Shown here: one piece after another, positions 7,977-17,305 of the stretch
Layout of the letters: each line of letters opens with the position of its first letter
How positions within the stretch are numbered: the stretch's first letter is position 1
Assembly (NCBI RefSeq): GCF_042678945.1
Contig: NZ_JBHTLM010000017.1
Span: 46,664 to 110,663 of the forward strand
Source: Fontibacillus puldeungensis
Lineage (GTDB): Bacteria; Bacillota; Bacilli; Paenibacillales; Paenibacillaceae
Direction: 5' to 3'
Length of the DNA: 64,000 nt
Position numbers and translations under genes: made by a program
The notes under the pieces: generated by a model
Seen by the model: only the letters and a program-made list of their open reading frames with translations
Database searches by the model: none
What the model was told of the DNA's origin: nothing

Positions 7977-10427
7977 CTATTTTCTAAGCTCTGCAGCAAA
8001 AGTTTCCGCGAGCTGGGCAACGACCTGTTCGTGAACCGCAGCCACCTCATCATCCGTCAGCGTCCGTTCTTTATGACGGTATACTAGAGACAAGGCAACG
8101 CTCTTCTTCCCTTCACCCAGCTTGGAGCCGGTGAAGATATCAAAAACTTGTACATTCTCCAGAAGTTCGCCAGCCGTTTGCCGAATGGAAGAGATCATCG
8201 CCCCAGTCTCAACCTCCGCATCAACAACAACGGCGATATCTCTTTGCATGGCCGGGAACCGCGGCAGTTCCCGATAAACCACTACGTCACCAGCATATTC
8301 ATAGATCGGACTCAGCAGCAACTCAGCAACATACGTATCGTCAAGGTCCACTTCATGTTGCAGCTCCGGATGAAGCTGTCCAACCGAACCAATCCATAGG
8401 TTGCCTTCGGGAACAGTCAAGTAGATGGAAGCCGAACGTCCTGGATGGAAGCCCTTTGGCTGATCCGCCACATAGGTAATACGCTCGCCGAGTCCAATGT
8501 ACTCAAACAGACTTTCCAGTGCACCCTTGATGTCGAAAAAATCCACCTTTTCGGCCGGAGCATTCCAGCGTTTCTCCTGGCGTTCTCCCGTCAAAAGCAA
8601 GCCGAGGGCAGGCACCTCACGAGGCTGCTTCGTCAGTACTGCCTCATCCGATTCAAATACATTACCAATTTCAAACAATGCGATATTGTCCAGCTTCCGA
8701 TTGCGATTATACACCGCAATGTCGATCATTCCCGGAAGCAAGCTGCTCCGCAATATGCTGCGGTCCTCGCTCATCGGCATCGCCAGCTTGATCTCACGGT
8801 TTCCTTCGCTAAACAGCGGGAACTTCGGGCTCATCCCTTCACGAATAAAGGAATAACCGAGGACCTCCTGCCAGCCACCGTGCACGAGCATGTTCCGCAT
8901 ACTGCGGCGCAAAGCTTGTGACTCAGTATATCCGCCTGCGGTGGTCGGCCCTTCAATGGCTGTTGATTCGAGGTTATCGTATCCGTACAATCTTGCGACT
9001 TCTTCGATCAGGTCTACGTCCCGGGTAATATCTCCCCGGCGCGTAGGCACCTGCACTTCAATGGCATCTCCAGAAAGATCTCCGTTCTTGAACTTCAGTC
9101 GATTCAGAATCGTTTTTGTTTCGAGCGATGAAATGTCCGTCCCTAAATAATCGTTAAGCTTACGAAGCGACAGGGCAATGCTCAGCTCTTCCGGCTCCTG
9201 ATTAACGATTTCGACGATGCCTTGGGAGACGCATCCACCTGCATATGCTGACATCAAAGCCGCTGCACGGTTCAGTGCCGGTATGACTGCGGCCGGGTCA
9301 ACTTCCTTCTCAAAACGCTGGGACGCTTCTGAGCGGAGGCCTAGCTGACGGGATGTTTTGCGAACCGTGCCGCCATCAAATTTGGCCGATTCGAGCACGA
9401 TATTCGTCGTTTGCTCCGTCACTTCAGAGTTCAGCCCGCCCATGACGCCAGCTAAACCGACAGGCTGATCATTGCCGTCGACGATAAGCAGAGCACCTGC
9501 TTCTATGCGTCTTTCCTGGCCATCGAGCGTAACTAGCATTTCGCCTTCTTTCGCGGTACGAACGCCGATAACGCCTCCAGTGATCCTTTCAGCATCAAAA
9601 GCATGAAGCGGTTGTCCATATTCCAGCATCACGTAGTTGGTAATGTCGACGATGTTGCTGATCGGACGGATGCCTGCAGCCATCAACCGGTTTTGCATCC
9701 ACAGCGGTGACGGGCCTATTTTCACATCAGATATATAGCGTACAGCATAGCGGCTGCACAGCTCAGGGGCATCGATTTTCACCTTAATCATATCGTGGGC
9801 CGATGGGGAAGTTTCAATCAGTTCCTTCTCCGGATCGGGCAGCTTGATGTCTCGACCCAATATAGCTCCGACCTCGTAAGCAGCGCCAATCATGCTTAAG
9901 CAATCGGACCGGTTCGGCGTCAGATCGAAGTCCAGCACCTGATCATCGAGCCCAAGCAATTTTGCAATAGGCGTACCGATTTCCGTATCCTCCGGCAGTA
10001 CAAGAATGCCCTCCTGCTGCTCTTTCGGGAGCAGCTTGTCATTCATGCCAAGCTCTTTGGCCGAGCAGATCATCCCTTGTGATGGAACGCCGCGCAGCTT
10101 AGCTTTTTTGATTTCTACTCCGCCAGGCAGCTTCGCGCCGACCAGAGCAACCGGCACTTTTTGCCCTGCCGCTACGTTTTTCGCACCGCAAACGATTTGC
10201 AGTTCCTCCGGTTCTCCGGCATCAACGATACAAATGTTCAGCTTGTCGGCATCCGGATGTTTTTCTTTACTTTTCACATAACCGACAATAACCTTGGTAA
10301 CGCCTTTGTTGCGATGTTCCACGGAGTCGATCTCGATTCCGGAGCGTGTAATTTGCTCGGCAAGCTCTTTCACGTTTACTTGATCCAGCGAAATATAATC
10401 GGACAACCATTCGGTTGATACTTTCAT
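7977..10427 (-). CDS. pheT: Phenylalanine-tRNA ligase beta subunit
   Basis: An 816-residue protein of normal bacterial PheT length, starting MKVSTEWLSDYI. It has the N-terminal tRNA-binding (EMAP/OB) domain around residues 40-150, B3/B4 editing and B5 domains in the middle (LTPNRSDCLSM, DITNYVMLEYGQPLHAFD), and the C-terminal anticodon-binding FDX-ACB domain (PRFPAMQRDIAVVVD). With PheS it forms the (alpha-beta)2 enzyme that charges tRNA-Phe. It lies 26 bp after pheS and shares its T-box control. Confidence 0.97.
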   Translation of the reverse strand: MKVSTEWLSDYISLDQVNVKELAEQITRSGIEIDSVEHRNKGVTKVIVGYVKSKEKHPDADKLNICIVDAGEPEELQIVCGAKNVAAGQKVPVALVGAKLPGGVEIKKAKLRGVPSQGMICSAKELGMNDKLLPKEQQEGILVLPEDTEIGTPIAKLLGLDDQVLDFDLTPNRSDCLSMIGAAYEVGAILGRDIKLPDPEKELIETSPSAHDMIKVKIDAPELCSRYAVRYISDVKIGPSPLWMQNRLMAAGIRPISNIVDITNYVMLEYGQPLHAFDAERITGGVIGVRTAKEGEMLVTLDGQERRIEAGALLIVDGNDQPVGLAGVMGGLNSEVTEQTTNIVLESAKFDGGTVRKTSRQLGLRSEASQRFEKEVDPAAVIPALNRAAALMSAYAGGCVSQGIVEIVNQEPEELSIALSLRKLNDYLGTDISSLETKTILNRLKFKNGDLSGDAIEVQVPTRRGDITRDVDLIEEVARLYGYDNLESTAIEGPTTAGGYTESQALRRSMRNMLVHGGWQEVLGYSFIREGMSPKFPLFSEGNREIKLAMPMSEDRSILRSSLLPGMIDIAVYNRNRKLDNIALFEIGNVFESDEAVLTKQPREVPALGLLLTGERQEKRWNAPAEKVDFFDIKGALESLFEYIGLGERITYVADQPKGFHPGRSASIYLTVPEGNLWIGSVGQLHPELQHEVDLDDTYVAELLLSPIYEYAGDVVVYRELPRFPAMQRDIAVVVDAEVETGAMISSIRQTAGELLENVQVFDIFTGSKLGEGKKSVALSLVYRHKERTLTDDEVAAVHEQVVAQLAETFAAELRK

Positions 10428-10453
10428 TGTAAGTCCCTTCCCTCTTCCAAAAA

Positions 10454-11488
10454 TTAAACTCTGGCGAACTGCTGCAGGAAACGCAGGTCATTGTTATAGA
10501 AGTAACGGATGTCGTCAACGCCATACTTCAGCATCGCAATACGCTCTACGCCCATCCCGAAAGCAAAACCGCTATATTCTTCCGGATCGTAGCCGCTCAT
10601 CTCCAGAACGCGCGGATGAACCATGCCGCTGCCCAAAATTTCCAGCCACCCGGATTGTTTGCACACCCGGCAGCCGTGTCCGCCACATTTCATGCAGGTT
10701 ACATCTACTTCTACGCTAGGCTCCGTGAATGGGAAGAAACTCGGACGCAAGCGAATTTGAGTTTGCGGTCCGAACATTTTGCGGGTGAATTCCAGCAATG
10801 TGCCTTTCAAGTCGCTCATGCGGATTCTTTTGCCGACGACAAGTCCTTCGATTTGGTGGAACTGGAAGGAGTGCGTAGCGTCGTCGTCATCACGCCGGAA
10901 CACCCGCCCCGGGCAAATGATTTTGACCGGTACTTCACCTTTCATCGCTTCCATCGTACGAACCTGTACCGGCGAAGTTTGGGTCCGCATCAGAAGGTCT
11001 TCTGTCAAATAGAAGGAATCCTGCATATCGCGGGCCGGATGGTTCTTCGGCAAATTCAATGCTTCGAAGTTGTAATAATCGGTCTCGACCTCCGGACCTT
11101 CGGCAATGCGATAACCCATTCCGATAAAAATATCCTCGATATCTTGAATGACCTGATTCAGCGGATGAATCCCGCCTTGCTTCATCGGGCGTCCCGGAAG
11201 GGTCACATCCACTTTCTCGGCAGCCAATCTCGCCTCGGTCTCCTTCCGTTGGAAGAAAGCTTGCTTCTCCTCAAGAAGTGCTTCGATCGCGCCACGAACT
11301 TCATTGCCCACCTGGCCAATCAGAGGGCGCTCCTCAGCGCTTAACGATCCCATTCCGCGCAAAATTTCGGTCAGCGCGCCTTTTTTACCCAAATACTTAA
11401 CCCGCAGGTCGTTCAAATGCACGGCGTCCGCCGCTTTAGAAAGCTGCTCCAACGCTTCGTGCTTGACTGCTTCCAGACGTTCTTTCAT
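10454..11488 (-). CDS. pheS: Phenylalanine-tRNA ligase alpha subunit
   Basis: A 344-residue class II synthetase subunit, the length typical for Bacillota. I place the start at 11488 (MKERLEAVKHEALEQL), the second of two adjacent ATGs, 7 nt after AGGAGG; the longer frame extends into the T-box terminator. Motif 2 (RRDDDDATHSFQFHQIEG) and motif 3 (GMGVERIAMLKYG) are intact. A CMKCGGHGCRVC segment suggests a bound zinc. It is first in pheS-pheT(-zapA). Confidence 0.96.
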   Translation of the reverse strand: MKERLEAVKHEALEQLSKAADAVHLNDLRVKYLGKKGALTEILRGMGSLSAEERPLIGQVGNEVRGAIEALLEEKQAFFQRKETEARLAAEKVDVTLPGRPMKQGGIHPLNQVIQDIEDIFIGMGYRIAEGPEVETDYYNFEALNLPKNHPARDMQDSFYLTEDLLMRTQTSPVQVRTMEAMKGEVPVKIICPGRVFRRDDDDATHSFQFHQIEGLVVGKRIRMSDLKGTLLEFTRKMFGPQTQIRLRPSFFPFTEPSVEVDVTCMKCGGHGCRVCKQSGWLEILGSGMVHPRVLEMSGYDPEEYSGFAFGMGVERIAMLKYGVDDIRYFYNNDLRFLQQFARV

Positions 11489-11509
11489 CATTTTTCCTCC
11501 TAAAGGCAA

Positions 11510-11862
11510 AATAAAAAGGCCTTCTCTCCCTAAGGGACGAAAAGACCGTGGTACCACCCTTGTTAGAGCATTAGCCAATCCGAGTCAAGTTGACGTGACG
11601 GATCATTCTCCATACTCTCACTTTAACGATATAACGGATCGAGGACCGGTATCCCCTACTACCCCGGCATACACACCCAGAGGCGGTAGTACGGCGGTTC
11701 AAGGAACTGCTTCGGAGCGAACTTCGGCAGTCTAATTCCATAGAGACGCTCTCAATCTCCGGCATCTCTTCCCTGTAAGGAGGCTTCTGCTTACTCTTCT
11801 CCATCATCGCATTTGCTCTTGTTAAGAAGAATCCTGGCGCTATTCCCACGATTCTTTGACTA
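11510..11862 (-). promoter_or_regulatory. T-box leader (Phe) of pheST
   Basis: The minus-strand leader carries the T-box sequence AAGGGTGGTACCACGG (plus positions 11546-11561). A terminator stem follows at 11518-11547 with a T run at 11513-11517. The 5' part has the stem I landmarks GGAGAAGAGTA and AGAGA. A UUC triplet at 11719-11721 aligns with the CUC specifier of the ilv leader below (specifier followed by GCTCCGAAGC here, ACCTCGGAGC there), so Phe is the read amino acid. Uncharged tRNA-Phe should stabilise the antiterminator. Confidence 0.92.
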
Positions 11863-11868
11863 TTTTGT

Positions 11869-11897
11869 ATTATATGCAATGTTGGCGCCATTAGCAA
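11869..11897 (-). promoter_or_regulatory. SigA promoter of the pheST leader
   Basis: On the minus strand TTGCTA (-35, 11892-11897) is followed by a 17-bp spacer and TATAAT (-10, 11869-11874). It would start the T-box leader near 11862. Confidence 0.7.
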
Positions 11898-11953
11898 GCT
11901 GTTGATCAAATATGATATCCTTACTCATATAGTAAACCATCAAGGAGGACAAC

Positions 11954-12157
11954 ATGAACGGAAACGAACGCAAGAACATTATCCCTGGACTCACTGTCGA
12001 CATCGTATTGAAAAAAGACCAACCAACCGGCCGTCTAACCCGCGGCATCGTGAAGGATATATTAACGAATTCGGTGAGCCACCCTCACGGCATCAAAGTC
12101 CGACTGCAGGACGGTCAGGTCGGCCGGGTTAAGGTCATTCATCCGGATCAACATTAG
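11954..12157 (+). CDS. ywbE: YwbE family small protein
   Basis: A 67-residue protein in the conserved YwbE (DUF2196) family: NIIPGLTVDIVLKKDQPTGR, then GIVKDILTNS, then HPHGIKVRLQDGQVGRV. The fold suggests a small beta-barrel (KOW/SH3-like). The function is not established. AAGGAGG precedes the ATG. It is transcribed divergently from pheS. Confidence 0.88.
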   Translation: MNGNERKNIIPGLTVDIVLKKDQPTGRLTRGIVKDILTNSVSHPHGIKVRLQDGQVGRVKVIHPDQH

Positions 12158-12178
12158 TAGCTACATGACATTTCCGTA

Positions 12179-12817
12179 TTATAGTTTTTTGCTTACCGGG
12201 TGCCGCAGAACGGTTTTCAGCTTCTCCGGAGCCGTTTTCCGCGGATCCTTCAAGTAGACTTCATGGTGCTTACGGTCCGTACCACAGCAATCGATTAAGC
12301 CGTTTTCCGCTATAAATTGTTGCATTCGGTCGATCGAGCCGAGCTCCCTGCTGTACGGCCCCGTGTGCATCATCTGCACGCACAGCCCCTCATCGTAAGT
12401 CGTTAGCCGGGCACGGTTAAAATCCAGCTCTGGTTTCTTTTTAGCCGCCTGCTTACAGGCCCACTCGAACACGCTCTGCGTCACAAAATCGGGCTGGCGA
12501 ATCATCGAAGTCCAACGCCACTGGTCACGGTTTGGGTCATAACCTACTCCGGCGGCTGAATCCCACAGCCCCTCAAGTGGCGGAACAACATACTCAATAT
12601 AGCCTTCGGGCTGACTTCCGCTCATTTTGCTCATTTTTATCGTATATGTCAGGGAGTACAAAATTTGTACTGCGTTTTGGTAGCTTTCACTTTCCGGAGC
12701 GCCCTCACCCGCCACCACAATAAAGTTCATTTTCGGCACCTGAATCAGCTCAGGCTCTCCCTTCGGCAAATACAAATCCTTGTATTTCTTTTTAAAATCC
12801 AGCTTATCGGCAGGCAC
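12179..12817 (-). CDS. GyrI-like small-molecule-binding protein
   Basis: A 212-residue protein of the GyrI-like (COG4832-type) family: KKYKDLYLPKGEPELIQVPK at the N terminus, FIVVAGEGAP, and a C-terminal MMHTGPYSRELGSIDRMQQF segment typical of the SHS2/GyrI fold that binds drug-like or heterocyclic ligands. There is no DNA-binding domain. It lies 19 bp after another GyrI-like gene on the same strand, so the two are probably cotranscribed. The ligand is unknown. Confidence 0.8.
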   Translation of the reverse strand: MPADKLDFKKKYKDLYLPKGEPELIQVPKMNFIVVAGEGAPESESYQNAVQILYSLTYTIKMSKMSGSQPEGYIEYVVPPLEGLWDSAAGVGYDPNRDQWRWTSMIRQPDFVTQSVFEWACKQAAKKKPELDFNRARLTTYDEGLCVQMMHTGPYSRELGSIDRMQQFIAENGLIDCCGTDRKHHEVYLKDPRKTAPEKLKTVLRHPVSKKL

Positions 12818-12836
12818 TGACTCTCCTCCTCCTACC

Positions 12837-13586
12837 CTAATTCCCGTTCTTCCAGCGCTTCAGCGTTGGAAACCACCCTAGCATCGCCTTTCTGGCTTCT
12901 TCTTTGTCCTCAAACATGCCCGAATCTCCACCGTACTGCAAGCAAAGCTCTACCATTTCCTCCATGGTTTGATTGCCGGTAAAGCTTCCGTTTTGGTAGC
13001 AATACTGGCAGTAGTCGTAGTTTACATCCCCATCCTCTTCGGTACCAAGATGCTCATTCTCCGTTAACGGCATTCCACAGCTTTGGCAAAATACGTAATT
13101 CTCGGCAATCGGAAAATATAGCTCCACGCGCTGTGGATTTCCTGGCTCCGGATAATGCTCGTGGGCGGCGCCCACCATATGCAGGCCATGCTTAGGCATA
13201 TACTGCTCGATAACTTCGCCAAACACCTCACCGTAAGCGGTTTGTGTGACGTCTGCGACCAGATAGGTTTGGGCTGGAACCGTCCACTTCGTCCACCCTT
13301 CAGGGGCTTCGCCATCCGCCTCAATCTCACATCCTGCCAAATACAGTCCCTCATTATCCCATCTGCCCAGGAACTTGTCCGGGTGTCCCATGATTCCCCA
13401 CATGCCTTTTGGAGCTCCGCTCTCACCCTTGATTACGATATCTTCGACCATGCCATACTGTGCATTTGCCTGATCCCAGAGCGGCAAGATCCACTGCGGC
13501 CCTTCCTCCGACTTTCCTTGTCCCAACCTCCCAACAACCGTAAATTCCGGCACATACTTGATCGTTGTTTTCACCACAATCGACAC
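12837..13586 (-). CDS. GyrI-like effector-binding protein with C-terminal zinc ribbon
   Basis: A 249-residue protein. Residues 1-160 resemble AraC-effector/GyrI-like ligand-binding domains (KYVPEFTVVGRLGQGKSEEG, IPLWDQANAQYG, the PAQTYLVADV strand). Residues from about 165 form a putative zinc-ribbon domain, FCQSCGMPLTENEHLGTEEDG followed by YCQYCYQNG, as found at the end of many such stand-alone proteins. It is upstream of the second GyrI-like gene and downstream of a WYL regulator on the same strand. The combination suggests small-molecule sensing or sequestration; the target is unknown. Confidence 0.82.
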   Translation of the reverse strand: MSIVVKTTIKYVPEFTVVGRLGQGKSEEGPQWILPLWDQANAQYGMVEDIVIKGESGAPKGMWGIMGHPDKFLGRWDNEGLYLAGCEIEADGEAPEGWTKWTVPAQTYLVADVTQTAYGEVFGEVIEQYMPKHGLHMVGAAHEHYPEPGNPQRVELYFPIAENYVFCQSCGMPLTENEHLGTEEDGDVNYDYCQYCYQNGSFTGNQTMEEMVELCLQYGGDSGMFEDKEEARKAMLGWFPTLKRWKNGN

Positions 13587-13643
13587 ATCCCTTCTTATGA
13601 TAGTGCCATTGTACCAAGGTTAATTTGACAACAGTATGTCATA

Positions 13644-14558
13644 TTAAACAGAGTCATTGTACAAGTTAGCTATTTTTTTTGCTTTTTCCCCTAGAATACG
13701 TCTTACATGGGCTGGAGAAATAACATGCACGTCTTCGCCGAAAGAAAGCAGATAACCGTAAACCCATTCATCCTCCGGATACCAGACGGATACCTTTAGG
13801 GAACCGTCCTCAACACGAACTACCTGTGATCGGTCAAATTCATCAAAGATACGAAAGGCGATACGCGGAGAAAACTCCAGCTCTAGACGGACGACCTGCT
13901 CCGGACGCATCACGCTTGATTCGAAGTCGGGGGCCTGCTTTTGTCTCCGTTCAAAATGTGCCCCGGTGATATGTACATTTTCGATCCGGCTCATTTTGAA
14001 ACTGCGAAAATCCTGCTTCTGCAGGCAATAGCCTTGCAGATACCATGCTCGATTTTTAAACTGCAGCTTCATCGGTTCGACCTGCCGCTCACTCTTCTCG
14101 CATTTCGAACTGTAGTATGTAAAGGTAATGACTTCGGATTGCAAAATGGCCATTTTCAGTCTGCTGAACATTTCTTTCTCTAAATCGCCGCTGCCCCAAT
14201 GAGAAAAATCGACGCCGATCCAATTAATCTCTTCCTTTTGAAACAGACTACTCAATTTAGACAGGACCAGACCGGAATCTGCCGCATGAGTTGCGGTAAG
14301 GCTTTGCAGGCCGAACAAGATTTCATTCTGCTCCTCTTCGGTGAGCAGCGATTTGTTCAGCACAAAATCCGGCAGCAGTCCGATTCCGCCACCTTTACCC
14401 TTTGTGCAATAGACCGGAATGCCCGCCCCACTGAGTGTGTCCATATCACGGTATATCGTCCGCGTAGACACTTCAAAACGTTCAGCCAGCTCTGCCGCCG
14501 TCACCGTTTTGCGTTCCATCAGTATGTATACAATTTCAAACAACCGATTCATCTGCAA
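13644..14558 (-). CDS. YafY-type WYL-domain transcriptional regulator
   Basis: A 304-residue protein. The N-terminal HTH (TAAELAERFEVSTRTIYRDM) is of the DeoR/HTH_11 kind. It is followed by a WYL domain (AWYLQGYCLQKQDFRSFKMSRI) and a C-terminal WCX region. Such proteins are usually autoregulators or regulators of adjacent genes and sense a ligand through WYL. The start is TTG at 14558, set by AAGGAG 10 nt upstream. A GTATAC-centred sequence just upstream (about 14578-14588) could be its operator. The two GyrI-like genes downstream are the likeliest targets; this is inference. Confidence 0.88.
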   Translation of the reverse strand: MQMNRLFEIVYILMERKTVTAAELAERFEVSTRTIYRDMDTLSGAGIPVYCTKGKGGGIGLLPDFVLNKSLLTEEEQNEILFGLQSLTATHAADSGLVLSKLSSLFQKEEINWIGVDFSHWGSGDLEKEMFSRLKMAILQSEVITFTYYSSKCEKSERQVEPMKLQFKNRAWYLQGYCLQKQDFRSFKMSRIENVHITGAHFERRQKQAPDFESSVMRPEQVVRLELEFSPRIAFRIFDEFDRSQVVRVEDGSLKVSVWYPEDEWVYGYLLSFGEDVHVISPAHVRRILGEKAKKIANLYNDSV

Positions 14559-14765
14559 GGTTCGATCACTCCTTGAATACAGTATACAGCAGTCTTGTTG
14601 CGGAGGGATGTCTTAAAAGTGAGCTCGAACAACTTTAAGAGCGGGGTAAAAAAGCGCTAAATGCTGGTGTCCATGAACGACTATGAGAAGGGAAAACGTA
14701 AGGTCGATTACCATAAAAGAACACAAAAAAATCCTTAATGGTTTAAGGATTCGTGAATTACTGTA

Positions 14766-14839
14766 TGGAGCGGGTGATGGGAATCGAACCCACGCTACCA
14801 GCTTGGAAGGCTGGAGTTCTACCATTGAACTACACCCGC
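14766..14839 (-). tRNA. tRNA-Gly (TCC anticodon)
   Basis: A complete cloverleaf on the minus strand: acceptor GCGGGTG/CACCCGC, anticodon loop CTTCCAA with TCC, T-arm GGTTCGATTCC, encoded CCA at 14766-14768. It reads GGA. Confidence 0.95.
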
Positions 14840-14846
14840 AAATATA

Positions 14847-14923
14847 TGGTCGGGACGACACGATTCGAACATGCGACCCCCTGGTCCCAAACCAGGTGCT
14901 CTACCAAGCTGAGCTACGTCCCG
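14847..14923 (-). tRNA. tRNA-Pro (TGG anticodon)
   Basis: A complete cloverleaf on the minus strand: acceptor CGGGACG/CGTCCCG, anticodon loop TTTGGGA with TGG, T-arm with GTTCGAATC, encoded CCA at 14847-14849. It lies 7 bp upstream of tRNA-Gly and is probably processed from the same transcript. Confidence 0.95.
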
Positions 14924-15049
14924 TTAGTTATATCGGCCGCAGCCGTTCTTGTGAGAACAAGATATAATATAACATTTTTCTAACATCAATGCAACATAAT
15001 AAATTGGAACTTATTTTGCCTGGCTGCTCTAGAGAGAGGATATATCCAC

Positions 15050-15136
15050 ATGCTCGTCACAGATGAAGCAATCGCCGCTAGCATCATTACATCTACTTTC
15101 TCTCAACTAGAGGAGGACGATAAAATAACTGTATGA
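15050..15136 (+). CDS. Possible 28-residue peptide
   Basis: An ATG 9 nt after AGAGAGGA opens a frame encoding MLVTDEAIAASIITSTFSQL and eight more acidic residues. Apart from the ribosome site nothing supports it. It could equally be the decayed start of a lost gene. It is the only possible content seen in the gap between tRNA-Pro and the GGDEF-EAL gene. Confidence 0.2.
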   Translation: MLVTDEAIAASIITSTFSQLEEDDKITV

Positions 15137-15193
15137 AATACAGCTATTCATCTAGCGCCTCTCCCCCTGTACGGTAGTGACGTAATGACTACC

Positions 15194-17305
15194 TTAACCG
15201 GCTTTCCGGCTAAGAAATTTACTTTCAAATTCTGATGCAGGTACCGGTTTACTAAATAAATAACCTTGTCCTTCATGGCAATTTTGCAGCTTGAGAAACT
15301 CCAGCTGCTCTTGATTTTCTACGCCTTCTGCAGTTACCTTCAGCTTGAGGTGGTGAGCCATCGTCGTGATGGTCGATACGATCGCCGCATCATTGCCGTC
15401 ACACATAACCTCTTTGACGAAGGAGCGGTCTATCTTCAGCCGGTCGATCGGCAAACTCTTCAAATAATACAGCGAGCTGTACCCTGTACCGAAATCATCG
15501 ATGCTAATATGTATGCCTAATTTTTTCAAACGGTACAATTGCTCCAAAGCCGTATCGATATCATACGTCATGCTTTCCGTAACTTCCAGCTCCAGATAGC
15601 GCGGATCTAAGCCAACCTCTTGAAGAATAGAATCGATCCGTTCCGTAAGATTGTACTGCCGGAATTGGCGCATGGACAAATTAACTGAAACGCAAACCGG
15701 GTCATAGCCTTCATCCTGCCACTTTTTATTGTATTGACACGCCGTCTTCAGCACCCATTCGCCGAGCGGCACAATAAGACCGCTGTCCTCAGCTAGTGGA
15801 ATGAATTCACTCGGCGGGAGCAGTCCCCGTTTCGGGTGATTCCACCGAACAAGAGCCTCCATACCTAGCATCTTTCCGGTATCCAAACCAATTTGCGGTT
15901 GAAACTCAAGGAAAAACTCCTCTCGCTCCAAGCCTTTACGCATATCGTTCTCCAGCTCAACTCTCGATTGCGTTCTCATCTTCATCGCAGCAGTATAACG
16001 GGAAAATTCAACACCATGTTCCTTAGCGTGATGTACCGCCATATCTGCATACTGAATCATTTGATCCACCGAATCACCATCATCCGGAAATATCGATAAT
16101 CCCATACTCAGTGAAATATGATACTCTGTATCATCGATCATAATCGTAGGGTTTATAGAGCTTAGCAGTTGCTTCGCTTTTGCTTCCGCCGAGGCGTTAT
16201 CGTTCATCTCCGCCAGAATGATGGCAAATTCGTCTTCACCCATCCGGTAAACGCTGTCTTTGCCAACACACAGTTTGGATAAGCGGTCCCCTAATTCCGT
16301 TAACAGCTTGTCCCCTGCACTGTAGCCGAGCGAGTCGTTAATCGCTTTGAATCGGTCGATATTGATCACGGCCACACCTGTGCAGACTTCGGAAAAAGCT
16401 AGACTTTCAGCAAGCTGCTCCTTCATTCGCCGTAAATTCGGCAGACCCGTCAAATCATCATAATAGGCCATATGCTTCATCTGTGCCTCAGCAAGCTGCT
16501 GCCCTTTGAATGGCTCTTCAATCGTCAATCGATAAACGCCCTTCAACACAAAATAATACGAAACCGCCATAAACCATTGCCCGGCCACTAGTTTAATCCC
16601 ATTGGAATCAGCCAGCGGTATAGTCAGCAATATGTGCCCAATCATCATATACACCAAAGCTCGGGTAACGGTCATTACCGCCGGTGGACGTAAGACGCGA
16701 TGACGATATAAGGTGGCTATGATAGCGAAAAAATATAGCAGCGGAATGCCTAGCAGTACCGCCAAATCTCCTAAATCAAGCTTGGATGTTCCGTACCATG
16801 CCTGTAACTGATCCTGATAAAAATTCATTAGTATTAAACCGGAGACAGTCAGAACCGCCGCTGCAGTAAACACGGTTATCCGGTGATTTCCAGATACCTG
16901 CTTTTCCTTCGAAGTGAAAATAGCCAACATCCCGAAGGCACCTAAAATATGTGATACGGTCAAAAACCATGTCGACAAGGCAAAACTAGGTCTAAAGCCC
17001 AAAAGAGTAATTCCGCTGTATGATGCGGCATAGTGTACGTCCAAAATACCGATGACAGAGAACAAAACGGCGGAATAAAGCCGCTGCCTGGACAACTTCT
17101 CGACAAACACAATCCAACCCTGGGTAAAGATCGCAAACGATACACCCAAACATAGAAGCCCTGCAGTAAGATGAAGTGCCTGCATCGCTTTCCCCGTCAT
17201 TTGGGGTAACCCGGACATGGTTGATAACCGAAGAACAACAATGAACAAGGCGAGCCCGATGATCCCGTGTATGATTGTTGTTTTTTCCTCTTTCCTGATC
17301 CTCAA
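15194..17305 (-). CDS. Membrane GGDEF-EAL protein (probable c-di-GMP phosphodiesterase)
   Basis: A 703-residue protein. Residues 10-260 carry seven or eight membrane helices, a sensor-like input domain. GGDEF starts near residue 283 (DDLTGLPN), but the active-site loop reads GEDEF (356-360), with the second Gly replaced by Glu, so cyclase activity is doubtful. The EAL domain (MEALVRW, 482-488) keeps ELEVTES, IDDFGTGYSSL, KIDRSFV and AEGVE, so phosphodiesterase activity is likely. The start is TTG after GGAGG. The GGDEF half may serve as a GTP sensor, as in other degenerate tandem proteins; this is inference. Confidence 0.9.
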   Translation of the reverse strand: MRIRKEEKTTIIHGIIGLALFIVVLRLSTMSGLPQMTGKAMQALHLTAGLLCLGVSFAIFTQGWIVFVEKLSRQRLYSAVLFSVIGILDVHYAASYSGITLLGFRPSFALSTWFLTVSHILGAFGMLAIFTSKEKQVSGNHRITVFTAAAVLTVSGLILMNFYQDQLQAWYGTSKLDLGDLAVLLGIPLLYFFAIIATLYRHRVLRPPAVMTVTRALVYMMIGHILLTIPLADSNGIKLVAGQWFMAVSYYFVLKGVYRLTIEEPFKGQQLAEAQMKHMAYYDDLTGLPNLRRMKEQLAESLAFSEVCTGVAVINIDRFKAINDSLGYSAGDKLLTELGDRLSKLCVGKDSVYRMGEDEFAIILAEMNDNASAEAKAKQLLSSINPTIMIDDTEYHISLSMGLSIFPDDGDSVDQMIQYADMAVHHAKEHGVEFSRYTAAMKMRTQSRVELENDMRKGLEREEFFLEFQPQIGLDTGKMLGMEALVRWNHPKRGLLPPSEFIPLAEDSGLIVPLGEWVLKTACQYNKKWQDEGYDPVCVSVNLSMRQFRQYNLTERIDSILQEVGLDPRYLELEVTESMTYDIDTALEQLYRLKKLGIHISIDDFGTGYSSLYYLKSLPIDRLKIDRSFVKEVMCDGNDAAIVSTITTMAHHLKLKVTAEGVENQEQLEFLKLQNCHEGQGYLFSKPVPASEFESKFLSRKAG

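Noticed and set aside
14613..14983. Overlapping ORFs across the tRNA pair
   Set aside because: They run straight through two well-folded tRNA genes and have no coding signals.
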